A stretch of 64,000 nt of DNA from assembly GCA_937127245.1 (NCBI GenBank), contig CAKZLU010000011.1, positions 1 through 64,000 on the forward strand. Reading direction: 5' to 3'. The stretch comes from an uncultured Actinomycetes bacterium (GTDB taxonomy: Bacteria > Actinomycetota > Geothermincolia > Fen-727 > JACVIW01). This document shows positions 53,708 through 63,095 of the stretch, one piece after another (within the stretch, counting starts at the first letter, position 1; each line of letters begins with the position of its first letter). Under the pieces are notes generated by a model that was not told the DNA's origin, searched no databases, and was given only the letters and a program-made list of their open reading frames with translations. The position numbers and the translations under genes are program-made.

Positions 53708-54454
53708 TCAATCGGATAACTGACCCCCGTCGAGCACAAGAATTTGCCCCGTCATGTATGTGGCCTCTTCGATAATGAAAACGACAGCCTTCGCAACTTC
53801 CTCAGGGTCCCCAAAACGGCGCATTGGAATCTTCTTTATCAACCTTTCCCTGTATTCAAGCGTCCAGTCCCTGTTTATCTCCGTCTCGATAAAACCCGGA
53901 GAAACCGCATTCACCCTGATCCCAAACCGTGCGACCTCTCTGGCAACCGCAATTGTAAAAGCGTCTATGCCGCCCTTTGAGGCGGCATAGACGGAAGTCC
54001 CCGGAATCCCAACCCGAGAGAGAATTGAGGAGATATTTACGATGCATCCAGGGCAGCCCCTTTCAATCATGTTCGCGACCGCGTATTTCGTCAGATAGAT
54101 GTAGCTGAAAAGATTGAGGTTCAAAACCCTTTGTATGTCGGACGGTTCCAAGAGATGAACGGGGGTATATATGCCCACACCCGCATTGTTCACAAGAACA
54201 TCTATGCCCCCGAACTCCCTCTCGCATTCTTTGATCACCGCTACGGCGCCGCTTTCCTGTGAAAGATCGGACTGCACTACAGCAGCTCGACCTCCAATAG
54301 ATTCGATTTCAGATGCCACTTCTTTCGCGGCATCCATCCTTGACTGGCAGCAAACAAGAACGTTCGATCCCTTTCTTGCGAGTTGGAGCGCTATCGCCCT
54401 TCCTATCCCTCTTGAAGAACCGGTAACAATTGCGTTCCTGCCGGCAAGCTTCAT
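53708..54454 (-). CDS. Short-chain dehydrogenase/reductase (FabG-like)
   Basis: A 248-residue SDR. The cofactor motif is GSSRGIGRAIALQ, followed by NNAGVG, the catalytic Ser in NISSILSRVG, and YAASKGG with catalytic Tyr and Lys. The C-terminal IEEATYMTGQILVLDGGQ is typical of 3-oxoacyl-ACP reductases. GTGAGG precedes the ATG. It lies 93 bases downstream of the acyltransferase gene on the same strand, so a lipid-related role is plausible. Confidence 0.85.
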   Translation of the reverse strand: MKLAGRNAIVTGSSRGIGRAIALQLARKGSNVLVCCQSRMDAAKEVASEIESIGGRAAVVQSDLSQESGAVAVIKECEREFGGIDVLVNNAGVGIYTPVHLLEPSDIQRVLNLNLFSYIYLTKYAVANMIERGCPGCIVNISSILSRVGIPGTSVYAASKGGIDAFTIAVAREVARFGIRVNAVSPGFIETEINRDWTLEYRERLIKKIPMRRFGDPEEVAKAVVFIIEEATYMTGQILVLDGGQLSD

Positions 54455-54547
54455 TGAAGCCTCACTTAAAAGCCATATCGGTCCAAAAAACCAAAGAAAC
54501 CGTTGAAACCCAAAGAATTGGTGTGAAAAAGCGCGCGCCTTAGCGCT

Positions 54548-55525
54548 CTATTCAGCGCTTGAGCTCTCCTCGCCCTCCGCGGAAGCTTCAATTTCTTTTG
54601 CCTTCTCCCACCACCTCCACAACCCGAACCAACACATCCACTGATCGGGTATCATCCTCACTTGTCTCTCCCCGGCAGCAATGACCTTCTCCATGGTCCT
54701 TTTCACGTCCGCTTTTCTATCCCCCGTTTTTTCACATCTAATGGGTTCAAAGAATATTATCCTTCGCTTGAAACCCTCTTCCGGTATCATCACGGTAGGG
54801 ATAATCGGCGCGTCAAACTCCCAGGCAAGATAAGCGATCCCGTCAGCTACAGCCGCAGGTCTGCCAAAAAGAGGGACCACGCATTTGCCGGGGATGTCAA
54901 CCGCAAACCCCACGCCGCCTCCTTCTGACAAACGCTCTCTTAGCTGTCTTATAGCGTCACGTCCGGGACCGGCGTAAATCACAGGTAGTTCAGGGTCACT
55001 TCCAATCATCAAACCAAACTCCGCCATCTTTCGGGTGTACCTTTTAACGGGAAGGTCCTCAGGATTCCAGGCGATTATGGAATAACTCCGATTCAACCTT
55101 GCCATTATGGCATGCACGAGCATTATGGTACTCGGCAAGTGCATGGTATATGGCAAAATTCCCTTACCCTCAGCCATAGCCTTGTCGAACACTTCAAGAT
55201 TTTCTATCTCGAGTTCACGCATAAACTTGTCGGTGTGCCTCCAGAAAAGGAGGCCTTCATATATCGGCCTGACCATTGCGGTGCACGCCCCGAGGGCGAT
55301 TCTCTTCAACTCGTTAGGATCTTTCATTTCAGGCATCGCGTCTGCGATCTTCCTATGAAGGTCCCTGCGCATTTTCGGGCGTCCGTAATAAAAAGCATAA
55401 CCAAGGCTGTCGAAAACCTTTTTAATCACCCATGGATGAACAACAAAGGTTAGCGCTTTGCTCAGATAGAAAAGCCACAAAATGATAAGGTCAACAAGCT
55501 GGAAAATCTTTATTTTCAGTCCCAA
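54548..55525 (-). CDS. Lysophospholipid/lauroyl acyltransferase-like protein (HtrB family)
   Basis: A 325-residue protein with one N-terminal membrane segment and an LPLAT domain. The motif that is normally HxxxxE/D reads HLPSTI (in YTMHLPSTIMLVHA), so the acidic residue is absent. Other parts fit: SEGGGVGFAVDIPGK, LFGRPAAVADG and the C-terminal DQWMCWFGLWRW. Relatives acylate lipid A, glycolipids or phosphatidylinositol mannosides. The altered motif could mean a different mechanism or a non-catalytic role. TTG 55525 follows GGGAGGAG. Confidence 0.75.
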   Translation of the reverse strand: MGLKIKIFQLVDLIILWLFYLSKALTFVVHPWVIKKVFDSLGYAFYYGRPKMRRDLHRKIADAMPEMKDPNELKRIALGACTAMVRPIYEGLLFWRHTDKFMRELEIENLEVFDKAMAEGKGILPYTMHLPSTIMLVHAIMARLNRSYSIIAWNPEDLPVKRYTRKMAEFGLMIGSDPELPVIYAGPGRDAIRQLRERLSEGGGVGFAVDIPGKCVVPLFGRPAAVADGIAYLAWEFDAPIIPTVMIPEEGFKRRIIFFEPIRCEKTGDRKADVKRTMEKVIAAGERQVRMIPDQWMCWFGLWRWWEKAKEIEASAEGEESSSAE

Positions 55526-55927
55526 AGACTCCTCCCGCCTTTCAATGGGGGTTCATTTCTCGAATGGATTTTTATAAGCATTTGCCACCGTTTTTCTTAA
55601 TCCACACCTCACCGCTACAAAAATTGTATACCCGAAATTAAAAAATAAATAGATATTAACCGCAAAAGCGCTTGAGTCTCCCCGAAGAACGCTTGCATCG
55701 CCTGGGAGACCCTTCGGCTCAACTTAAATGGTTAAGCCTCAACATATTCCGACTTAACTTACCGGAAGAAAAGTATAAAGATGGACAGATACGCGAACTT
55801 TAAATCGATTTTGCAAGTGGATATGATATTTAAAGCGTTTGCCCTACTGGGCACAACAGCCCGCGGCGCGGGGGCGTTCCCCGATAAAAGGACTTAACGC
55901 TTGGAAGACCGGAGAACGGAGGATACC
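55526..55927. other. Intergenic stretch between divergent genes
   Basis: About 400 bases between the acyltransferase and glycerol-kinase-like genes. It contains a weak inverted pair (GTCTCCC and GGGAGAC, about 55677-55711), but no gene is evident. It probably holds divergent promoters. Confidence 0.4.
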
Positions 55928-57496
55928 ATGGCAGAAGAGAAATACATTCTCGTCAACGACGTTGGAACGACCGGGGTCCGGGCGGCGATATTCGATCAGG
56001 AAGCGAACGTCATGGCGGAATCCTACTCGGAAATTTCTCAAATCTTCCCGAATCCCGGGTGGACCGAACAGGACCCCGTTGAAATCTTCAATACATGCAG
56101 AAAAATGACGGAGAACGCCATGTCTTCCTCAGGCATAGGAGCAGACAAAATCGCCGCGCTCGCCATCGCCACCCAGAGAGCAACAAGCTTGCTATGGGAT
56201 AAAGGAACGGGGGAACCTGTGTATAACGCTATCACCTGGCAGGATACGAGAATGTCTGATGAATGCGAAAGGATAAACAACAGCGCATACTTCAGAACTC
56301 TGCATGTCATTGGGGGTCTATATCAGCAGACCGCCAAATTAAGCGGTAGCCTGAAGAAAAGCGCGTTCGGGAAAATGCTTATCACGGCGGGGCACTTCAC
56401 GGTTACCCCTGCGATGTCCTCACCAAACGCGAGATGGGTTCTCGACAACGTGCCAGGCGTCAAGGAAAAAGCCGCAAAGGGGCGGATTCTTTTCGGGACT
56501 ATTGATTCCTGGCTCGTCTGGAACTACACGAAGGGCAAGGTGCATGCCACGGATTTTTCAAACATCAGCGCGACGGGAATGTATGACCCATTCAGAATGC
56601 GGTGGAGCAGCCAACTGTTGAAACCGTTCAACTTGCCCGGTGACTTAATACTTCCCGAAATCAGGGAAACCAACGGAGATTTCGGAGTAACGGACTGTTT
56701 CGGGAATCCCATACCCATAAGGTGCGTGGTTGCCGATCAGCAGGCGGCTTTATTCGGTGAAGCGTGTTTCGAGAAGGGTAGCGTTAAGTGCACAAACGGA
56801 ACGGGCACTTTCGTTGACATGAACACAGGCGACGAACCTGTCGCGTCCGTCCACAAGCTCACTCCGCTCATCGCCTGGAAGATAAACGGTAAAACCACGT
56901 ACATGATGGAGGGAATAATATCGAGCGCCGGGTCCTCTGTTCAATTCTTAAGGGATAACCTCCAAATTATCAGCGAAGCTTCCGAATCCGAAGAGCTCGC
57001 TTTTAAAGCAGCGGATACGGGCGGCGTATATGTGGTTCCCGCGTTTACCGGCCTTTCCGCTCCCTACTGGGATCCCTTCGCGAGAGGAACAGTCATAGGA
57101 CTTACCAGAGCGACAACAAAAGAGCAGATAGTGCGGGCAACTCTCGAGTCCATCGCCTATCAGTGTAAAGACGTCGTCGCGGCTATGGAAAAAGACACCG
57201 GCATACCCGTCAGTGGAATCAAAGCCGACGGCGGAGCTTCGGAAAACAATTTCCTCCTTCAATTTCTCGCTGATATACTGGACACAGAAGTTCAGCGTCC
57301 CGCCATGCTCGAAGCCACTGCTCTCGGCGCGGCTTACCTAGCTGGAATCGCCTGCGGCCTGTGGAATTTCCCCGACGACATAATCCGTATCCATAAAGTC
57401 GAGCGGGTATTCAAGCCGTCCATGTCTAAAGAACGGAGGGATGAACTTTACGCGGGTTGGAAGAGGGCTGTGCAACGCGCTTGCAGGTGGGCGTAG
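55928..57496 (+). CDS. FGGY-family sugar kinase, glycerol-kinase-like
   Basis: A 522-residue carbohydrate kinase. The N-terminal phosphate loop is NDVGTTGVRAAIFD, WQDTRM lies in the substrate region, and the segment DQQAALFGEACFEKGSVKC with GTGTFVDMNTGDE is close to glycerol kinases. The C-terminal nucleotide part has ADGGASENNFLLQFLADI. The likely reaction is phosphorylation of glycerol or a related polyol. ATG 55928 follows GGAGG. No glycerol facilitator or glycerol-3-phosphate dehydrogenase gene is adjacent. Confidence 0.82.
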   Translation: MAEEKYILVNDVGTTGVRAAIFDQEANVMAESYSEISQIFPNPGWTEQDPVEIFNTCRKMTENAMSSSGIGADKIAALAIATQRATSLLWDKGTGEPVYNAITWQDTRMSDECERINNSAYFRTLHVIGGLYQQTAKLSGSLKKSAFGKMLITAGHFTVTPAMSSPNARWVLDNVPGVKEKAAKGRILFGTIDSWLVWNYTKGKVHATDFSNISATGMYDPFRMRWSSQLLKPFNLPGDLILPEIRETNGDFGVTDCFGNPIPIRCVVADQQAALFGEACFEKGSVKCTNGTGTFVDMNTGDEPVASVHKLTPLIAWKINGKTTYMMEGIISSAGSSVQFLRDNLQIISEASESEELAFKAADTGGVYVVPAFTGLSAPYWDPFARGTVIGLTRATTKEQIVRATLESIAYQCKDVVAAMEKDTGIPVSGIKADGGASENNFLLQFLADILDTEVQRPAMLEATALGAAYLAGIACGLWNFPDDIIRIHKVERVFKPSMSKERRDELYAGWKRAVQRACRWA

Positions 57497-57546
57497 AACA
57501 AATCCTCTCAAATTTTTTCCCCTGTGGTAAACCGTACTGATATCAA

Positions 57547-58434
57547 TCAAGAAAGATAACTCAGTACGCCTGCGATGGCACGTTTACCGTTTTCCACGCC
57601 CGAGCCCCCGCTCAAAACGTAGCATACTCCCCGCGGAAATCTTAAACCGACCGCTTGCGCAAAGCGCGGGTAAGCTTCATCGCTTAGCCTAAAAGCGCCG
57701 TAGTCGCTCTCATGAGAATCATAACCAAACACCACGAACACTATCCCCGGCGAAAACTTATGCGCTTCATCAACGGCCATCCGGGCATAAGAGATAAAAA
57801 CCTCATCTGTCGCGTCAAAAGGAAGGCATATGTCAAGATTGTTCATCTCATCTGAGTGTCTTTCGCCCCGAGGCGACCCCGAGTGAAAGTTTATATGCAG
57901 GATTGATGGGTCTTCCCCGATTATGTCCCTCGTTCCATCGCCATAATGTGGGTCAATGTCGATTATGGCGACCTTTTCCGAAAAACCGCCGGTTCTCAAA
58001 TGCTTAATGGCTATGCAGATATCGTTAAGAAAACAGAAACCCCAATATCCCTCTCTGCTTGCATGGTGACCCGCTGCCCCAACAAAACAGAAAGCATTAT
58101 CGGCCGCGCCGCCGACAATCATTTGAGCCGCGGTGACAACTCCCCCCGCGGAACGTGCAGCTACCTCGAAATAGCCGGACGCTTTCACATCGGCAACGTG
58201 CCTCTTTGTGTGCACCAGGTAGAGGAGCTCATCCAAGACAGGTTGTGGTTCAACAATTTGAACATTTTCTCTGCTTAAAATCCCGGTTTCTTTTATGTGG
58301 TTAAAGCACGGTTCCACGCGGTCTTTCAAAGGCGGATAACCGTGGGACGCGAAATCACGGTGGTACACTACGATTAATTTGCTTTTCGCCGCGCCGCCCA
58401 CCCCTGAATCGCACTTCTTGGTCGTCTGCGTCAT
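57547..58434 (-). CDS. Histone deacetylase-family deacylase (AcuC/acetylpolyamine amidohydrolase type)
   Basis: A 295-residue zinc hydrolase. The paired catalytic His are in GAAGHHASR, zinc ligands include the Asp-His in IIDIDPHYGDGT and the Asp in FGYDSHESD, and LSGGSGVENG closes the site. Bacterial members deacetylate acetoin-related proteins or acetylpolyamines. ATG 58434 is preferred because the longer in-frame start at 58527 overlaps the upstream gene and adds residues without homology. It lies 25 bases after the GGDEF gene on the same strand. Confidence 0.85.
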   Translation of the reverse strand: MTQTTKKCDSGVGGAAKSKLIVVYHRDFASHGYPPLKDRVEPCFNHIKETGILSRENVQIVEPQPVLDELLYLVHTKRHVADVKASGYFEVAARSAGGVVTAAQMIVGGAADNAFCFVGAAGHHASREGYWGFCFLNDICIAIKHLRTGGFSEKVAIIDIDPHYGDGTRDIIGEDPSILHINFHSGSPRGERHSDEMNNLDICLPFDATDEVFISYARMAVDEAHKFSPGIVFVVFGYDSHESDYGAFRLSDEAYPRFAQAVGLRFPRGVCYVLSGGSGVENGKRAIAGVLSYLS

Positions 58435-58459
58435 TTGAAAAGAAAACCCCACAAACGGG

Positions 58460-59950
58460 TTATGCACCCTTTCTGCTTGACTCTTCCTCAAAAAGACATA
58501 CCCTGTTTTTCCTGGCTCTTTTCGCATCGTAAAGCGCGTTGTCCGCCCGTCTTATAAGATCAGACCTGTCTCTCAAGCCAGGAGCAGGATAGGATGAGAT
58601 CCCTATGCTTACGGTTATCTTAAGCCCGCTTTCATCACCGATAAATACGTGCTCCTCCACCGCCTTCCTCACTCTTTCAGCGGTTACGGAAGCTTCATCT
58701 CCACTTGTCTCAGGTAAAATGATCGCGAACTCCTCTCCCCCGTATCTTGCCACCACATCCGTAGCCCTTAAGTTACCTTTCAACAGCCTCGCAAGTTCCT
58801 TGAGTAATTCGTCCCCGCATAGATGCCCGTACGTGTCGTTTATTCCTTTGAAATCATCTATGTCAAGCATCATGAGACTGAAGACTGAATTGTACCTTTC
58901 AGCTCTTCGCCATTCGCGTTCAAGCAGCTCGTGGAAAAACCTGTGATTGAATGTTTTAGTTAACCCATCAGTAATGGCGAGCTTTTTCATCGAATCATAA
59001 AGCCTCGCGTTATCTATGAGCATGGTCAGTTGCCCGCCCACAACCTTCAACACCTCACCGGCGTGAGCGCTAAACGAGCCGTCCTCTTGACTGGCGAGCA
59101 GGAGAATCCCGAATACCTTCTTGCGGGAAACCAGGGGGATATGCGCCGTGGTTATCATCTCCCTGTCAACATCACTCTTGTCCGTGCGCAGAAGATCCTC
59201 CCCGAACATCACATTATTCACGGAATCAAAGTCTTTCGGCTCCCACCCATAGCTTACAGCTGTTTCCATGCCTATTTCGCATATTACTTTAACCATCCCA
59301 ACAGATACGGGAGACGCAATGTTAACGATTTCCTCACCTTCGTCAAAAAGAATCACAAGGCCAACGGGATTGCCGATAACATGTGTCAGAATTTCAAGAG
59401 CTCCCTTTATTACCTGCCGGTAATCCTCCGTGACTGCCATAAGCGAACCAATCTTATTAAGGATTGTCGATTGGAATAGTTTCTTATCGAGAACATCTAT
59501 GATTCTCCTCATCAGCCCTGACTCATCATCAACTTGAATGTCTTCCTTATCCGGAAACGCCTTATCCGTTTTTCTCTTAGAATTCTCCATTCGTTCGCGC
59601 ACAACGCTCAGCAGCCGCTCCGGCTCGAAACCTTTCACCATATACGCATCAGCACCGGTTTGCAACCCCCAGAACATGTCGCTTTGCCTTTCTCTTCCGG
59701 TAAGCATAATGATGGGGATATCCTTGGTGTATTCGTCATCCTTAAGCAATCGGCATACCTGGTACCCGTTAACCTTTGGCATCTCAATATCCAGAATAAC
59801 CAGATCCGGCCTCTCGGTATAAACTTTCTTTATTGCCTCAATTCCATCCCATGCAACAGAAACTGCGTAACCCTCCTTTTCGAGGATTGCCGTGGTTACT
59901 TTGACGACAAGCCTATTGTCATCGGCAAGCAGTATTCTTCCCTTAGTCAA
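58460..59950 (-). CDS. Response regulator-GAF-GGDEF diguanylate cyclase
   Basis: A 496-residue signalling protein. The receiver domain has Asp54 in LVILDIEMPK as the phosphorylation site and the acidic ADDN pocket. A GAF domain follows in the middle (about residues 160-310). The C-terminal GGDEF domain has the active RYGGEEFAIIL, which should make cyclic di-GMP. TTG 59950 follows GAGGTG. Its cognate kinase is not adjacent; the histidine kinase at 15134 is one candidate. It may be co-transcribed with the HDAC-family deacylase. Confidence 0.92.
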   Translation of the reverse strand: MTKGRILLADDNRLVVKVTTAILEKEGYAVSVAWDGIEAIKKVYTERPDLVILDIEMPKVNGYQVCRLLKDDEYTKDIPIIMLTGRERQSDMFWGLQTGADAYMVKGFEPERLLSVVRERMENSKRKTDKAFPDKEDIQVDDESGLMRRIIDVLDKKLFQSTILNKIGSLMAVTEDYRQVIKGALEILTHVIGNPVGLVILFDEGEEIVNIASPVSVGMVKVICEIGMETAVSYGWEPKDFDSVNNVMFGEDLLRTDKSDVDREMITTAHIPLVSRKKVFGILLLASQEDGSFSAHAGEVLKVVGGQLTMLIDNARLYDSMKKLAITDGLTKTFNHRFFHELLEREWRRAERYNSVFSLMMLDIDDFKGINDTYGHLCGDELLKELARLLKGNLRATDVVARYGGEEFAIILPETSGDEASVTAERVRKAVEEHVFIGDESGLKITVSIGISSYPAPGLRDRSDLIRRADNALYDAKRARKNRVCLFEEESSRKGA

Positions 59951-60545
59951 AGCGGATCACCTCGTCGCAGAATCGGGTCTCAAAACCGTACCGCGGCGTA
60001 GTCCCAGCAAGGCGTATATTCGAAACTATAATCCTGAACAACTGGCGTTTACCACTGCCTCCATCGCGCCGTAAGATAACATCTAAATTTTTGCCACCTT
60101 TTCAATTTATTAATCGTAAACACGCGCCGCTTTCTTTAACATTGGAAAAGGTTACTCACACTGCATGATATTGCCATTATTATCATTGATTTTCGCATAG
60201 AAAAGAATTATCCCAAATGCTCAGTCAAAAAAGCCAACACAATTTCCCCATGGCAACAATCGGGATGAAGGATTGGAACCGATATCAAATTCTTTGCCAA
60301 CCAAAAAACCACACCTGCGGTATCAAGTAAATGCGCCCTGGCGCCCAGCGCATGTAATTCAGCAAGTACCGACGGGTCTTGCGATTTCCCGCCAAAACCT
60401 TTATATTAAATTCGAAATTCAATGCTCGACCGGCGTCCGAAGCGCCGGTCGTTCCATGATGTTAATCGTCCGTAAGCGTTCTTCTGCAGTGATTCACAAG
60501 TGAAATTGACACTACTTTGATATCGTGTGACAGCGGGAGGTAGTG
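59951..60545. other. Intergenic stretch with a hairpin
   Basis: About 590 bases without a credible gene, between divergent genes. It contains a strong hairpin at 60427-60451 and is otherwise AT-rich. Open frames near 60273 have no ribosome binding site. Confidence 0.45.
60427..60451. terminator. Perfect 9-bp hairpin upstream of the FmdB gene
   Basis: CGACCGGCG (60427-60435) and CGCCGGTCG (60443-60451) pair around a 7-base loop. It lies about 95 bases upstream of the FmdB start. There is no T run, so an RNA or protein-binding structure is as likely as a terminator. Confidence 0.45.
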
Positions 60546-60821
60546 ATGCCGAGATACGAGTACAAATGCAAAGAATGCAACAAGATTTTCGAGGTCGTCC
60601 ACGGGTTCAGTGAAAGCGTAGAATCCTGCACGTTTTGCGGTGGCGACGTAAGGCGAGTCTTTCACCCAGTAGGTATAGTGTTCAAGGGTTCGGGCTTCTA
60701 CTCAACCGACTACGGAAAACAGCGCTGCATCCCTTCTAACGGAAACGGCAAAAGCGATTATTCCGGAGATGACAAAGGGGGAAAAAGTAAGAAAAGCGCA
60801 AGCGATTCTTCAGAAGAATGA
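60546..60821 (+). CDS. FmdB-family zinc ribbon protein
   Basis: A 91-residue protein with the FmdB/CxxC_CxxC-SSSS zinc ribbon: MPRYEYKCKECNKIFEV, then CTFCGGDVRRVFHPVG. The GSGFYSTDYG segment is typical of the family. The rest is a Ser/Lys-rich disordered tail. The ATG at 60546 follows GGGAGG; a GTG three bases upstream is in frame. Members are proposed regulators, but their role is not settled. Confidence 0.88.
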   Translation: MPRYEYKCKECNKIFEVVHGFSESVESCTFCGGDVRRVFHPVGIVFKGSGFYSTDYGKQRCIPSNGNGKSDYSGDDKGGKSKKSASDSSEE

Positions 60822-61146
60822 TACAAGCCGCTTCTCGTATGAGTTCTGCGCGAGGTCGTGCTAATAGACATGTTTAATATTTCCCTCGCGGTCTGTTTCC
60901 CCTTCCTTTCCTACCACACTCGGGCGTAAGCGCCGGTACATACTAAAACACCAGCGTCAAAGGGGACCCCCAGCCTCCGTTTTCCAATCATTTCAAACTA
61001 AAAAGACCCAAGAGAAATACTCAAAATCCAAGCCGTATCACCAATCTGTCATGTGCTCCAGAAGTATAAGGATTTGTCCCGTTCGCGTTCGGATATAATA
61101 TTATCCGCCTTCTGGCGGTGTGATTTAAATAACGGTGGAGGTACTT
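60822..61146. other. Intergenic stretch before the MTA phosphorylase gene
   Basis: About 325 bases. No gene, hairpin or repeat of note is visible. The end has the GTGGAGG ribosome binding site of the next gene. Confidence 0.4.
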
Positions 61147-62025
61147 ATGAGCGATCGCGCGGTTATAGGAATACTCGGCGGAAGCGGACTGTATGAAATG
61201 GAAGACCTCGAGATAATCGAGGAGAAGCTTATCGATACACCTTACGGCGAACCCTCGGATAAGTACATTATCGGCATGATTGAGGGCATTCAAGTCATAT
61301 TTCTTTCTCGACACGGTCAAGGTCACAAATACTCAGCAACTGGAGTGAACTACAGGGCAAATATATTTGGATTTAAGAAGCTCGGAGCTGAAATCATTGT
61401 TTCCGTTAACGCGGTGGGTAGCCTTCGCGAAGAATACCACCCAACAGATATCGTCATTCCAGCGCAGTTCATCGACCTAACGAAAAAGCGCGAAAATTCT
61501 TTCTTTCCAAAAATTCCCGCCGTGCACGTTGACGTTGCCGATCCCTTCTGCAAAATAATATCGAATATTCTTTACGAAGCAGGCAAATCTCTTGGCATAT
61601 CTGTATTTATCGGGGGCACGTACATATGTATAGAAGGACCTTCCTTTTCAACAAGAGCGGAATCAAACCTTTACAGGAGCTGGGACACGGATGTCATCGG
61701 CATGACGGCGGCAACGGAGGCAAAACTCTCTCGTGAGGCGGAGATTTGCTATTCGAGCCTTTCTCTTGTGACGGATTACGATGTTTGGAAGGAAACCGCT
61801 GAAGAGGTGACAGCGGAAATGATACTCGCGAACATACAAAAAGGGGTAGGCACAGCAAAAAGAATTATCAGAAAAGCCGTTCCTAAAATTGCCCAGATCA
61901 CGGATTGTGCTTGCAGGCACGCCTTAAGTTTTGCCATCGCGACCCATCCGGCGGTAATACCTGATGATGTCAAGGAACAAATTAAGCCCATCTTTCAGAA
62001 ATACTTACTGGAGGAATCTCAATGA
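61147..62025 (+). CDS. mtnP: S-methyl-5'-thioadenosine phosphorylase
   Basis: A 292-residue enzyme that splits methylthioadenosine into adenine and methylthioribose-1-phosphate. Motifs are GILGGSGLYE at the N-terminus, SRHGQGHKYSATGVNYRAN, VSVNAVGSL and the substrate-site GMTAATEAKLSREA. ATG 61147 follows GTGGAGG. It shares the start-stop ATGA overlap with the PfkB kinase gene, so both are in one operon. This would recycle the product of polyamine or other SAM-using reactions, which fits the decarboxylase fusion elsewhere in the window. Confidence 0.92.
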   Translation: MSDRAVIGILGGSGLYEMEDLEIIEEKLIDTPYGEPSDKYIIGMIEGIQVIFLSRHGQGHKYSATGVNYRANIFGFKKLGAEIIVSVNAVGSLREEYHPTDIVIPAQFIDLTKKRENSFFPKIPAVHVDVADPFCKIISNILYEAGKSLGISVFIGGTYICIEGPSFSTRAESNLYRSWDTDVIGMTAATEAKLSREAEICYSSLSLVTDYDVWKETAEEVTAEMILANIQKGVGTAKRIIRKAVPKIAQITDCACRHALSFAIATHPAVIPDDVKEQIKPIFQKYLLEESQ

Positions 62026-62936
62026 CCTCCAGACTTCTCGTTGTAGGCTCAGTCGCGCTCGATAGCGTAAAGACACCCTTTGGCGAGGAAAGAGACGCGC
62101 TCGGCGGGTCCGCCACATACTTTTCCGTCGCCGCCTCATACTTTACGGACGTTTCCCTGGTAGCCGTCGTGGGTGAGGATTTTCCGGAAGAATACGTGAA
62201 ATTTTTAAAAAGCCGCGGCATTGACCTTTTAGGCTTGAGCATCGAGAAGGGCGAGACATTCAGATGGGCGGGTTGCTACGGATACGACCTCAATAGCCGG
62301 GACACCATTGAGACCAGACTCAACGTGTTTGAGAATTTCCGCCCCGTTATTCCCGAGAAATTGAGAAGCTCTAAATACGTGTTTCTGGCAAATATTGACC
62401 CGGATCTGCAGAGAAACGTTCTCGATCAAGTGGAAAAGCCGGAATTCGTTGCTTGCGACACCATGAACTTCTGGATAGAGGGCAAAAAACCTTCGCTACT
62501 TGAGACCATCTCGAGAGTTGATTCGATAATTCTTAACGACTCAGAATGCAGAGAATTGGCGCAAGAACCCAATCTAATAAGAGCCGCAAGGATCGTGAGC
62601 GAAATGGGTCCGAAGATTGTCATCGTTAAGAAGGGGGAGCACGGAGCGTTAATGTTCGCCCTGGACAAATGTTTCAGCGCCCCCGCCTTTCCCTGTGAGA
62701 CGGTCTTCGACCCTACAGGAGCCGGGGATTCTTTCGCCGGCGGGTTTATGGGACACCTTGCCAGAACCGCCGACATATCCCCGGAGAACATGCGGCGCGC
62801 CATAATCTACGGAACCGTTATGGCTTCGTTTTGCGTTGAAGATTTCAGCGTGAGGGGAATTTCATCACTAACCAAAAGACAAATAGAGGACAGGTTTAAG
62901 ACGTTAAGAGAAGTCTCTCACTTTGAACTCCCGTAG
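62022..62936 (+). CDS. PfkB-family nucleoside/sugar kinase
   Basis: A 304-residue ribokinase-family protein. The GGSATYFSVAASYF region and C-terminal FDPTGAGDSFAGGFMG are the two family signatures; the Asp in AGDSF is the catalytic base. It resembles adenosine/ribose-type kinases. The overlap with the MTA phosphorylase suggests that it phosphorylates a product of that pathway, such as a nucleoside or methylthioribose derivative, but this is inference. Confidence 0.88.
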   Translation: MTSRLLVVGSVALDSVKTPFGEERDALGGSATYFSVAASYFTDVSLVAVVGEDFPEEYVKFLKSRGIDLLGLSIEKGETFRWAGCYGYDLNSRDTIETRLNVFENFRPVIPEKLRSSKYVFLANIDPDLQRNVLDQVEKPEFVACDTMNFWIEGKKPSLLETISRVDSIILNDSECRELAQEPNLIRAARIVSEMGPKIVIVKKGEHGALMFALDKCFSAPAFPCETVFDPTGAGDSFAGGFMGHLARTADISPENMRRAIIYGTVMASFCVEDFSVRGISSLTKRQIEDRFKTLREVSHFELP

Positions 62937-63095
62937 CTTTCCAAATCCGAACAGCGCTGTCTGAGGTCAGTTCTTTTACGTCCGATCAAGCCTTCTGTGA
63001 TACATATCAATCCGATTTGATGTATCTTATGTCTAAAATTGACAGAGGAATACGGAGATTTTGGTTGTTCGGTTACGACATTTAAGGTGAGAATA

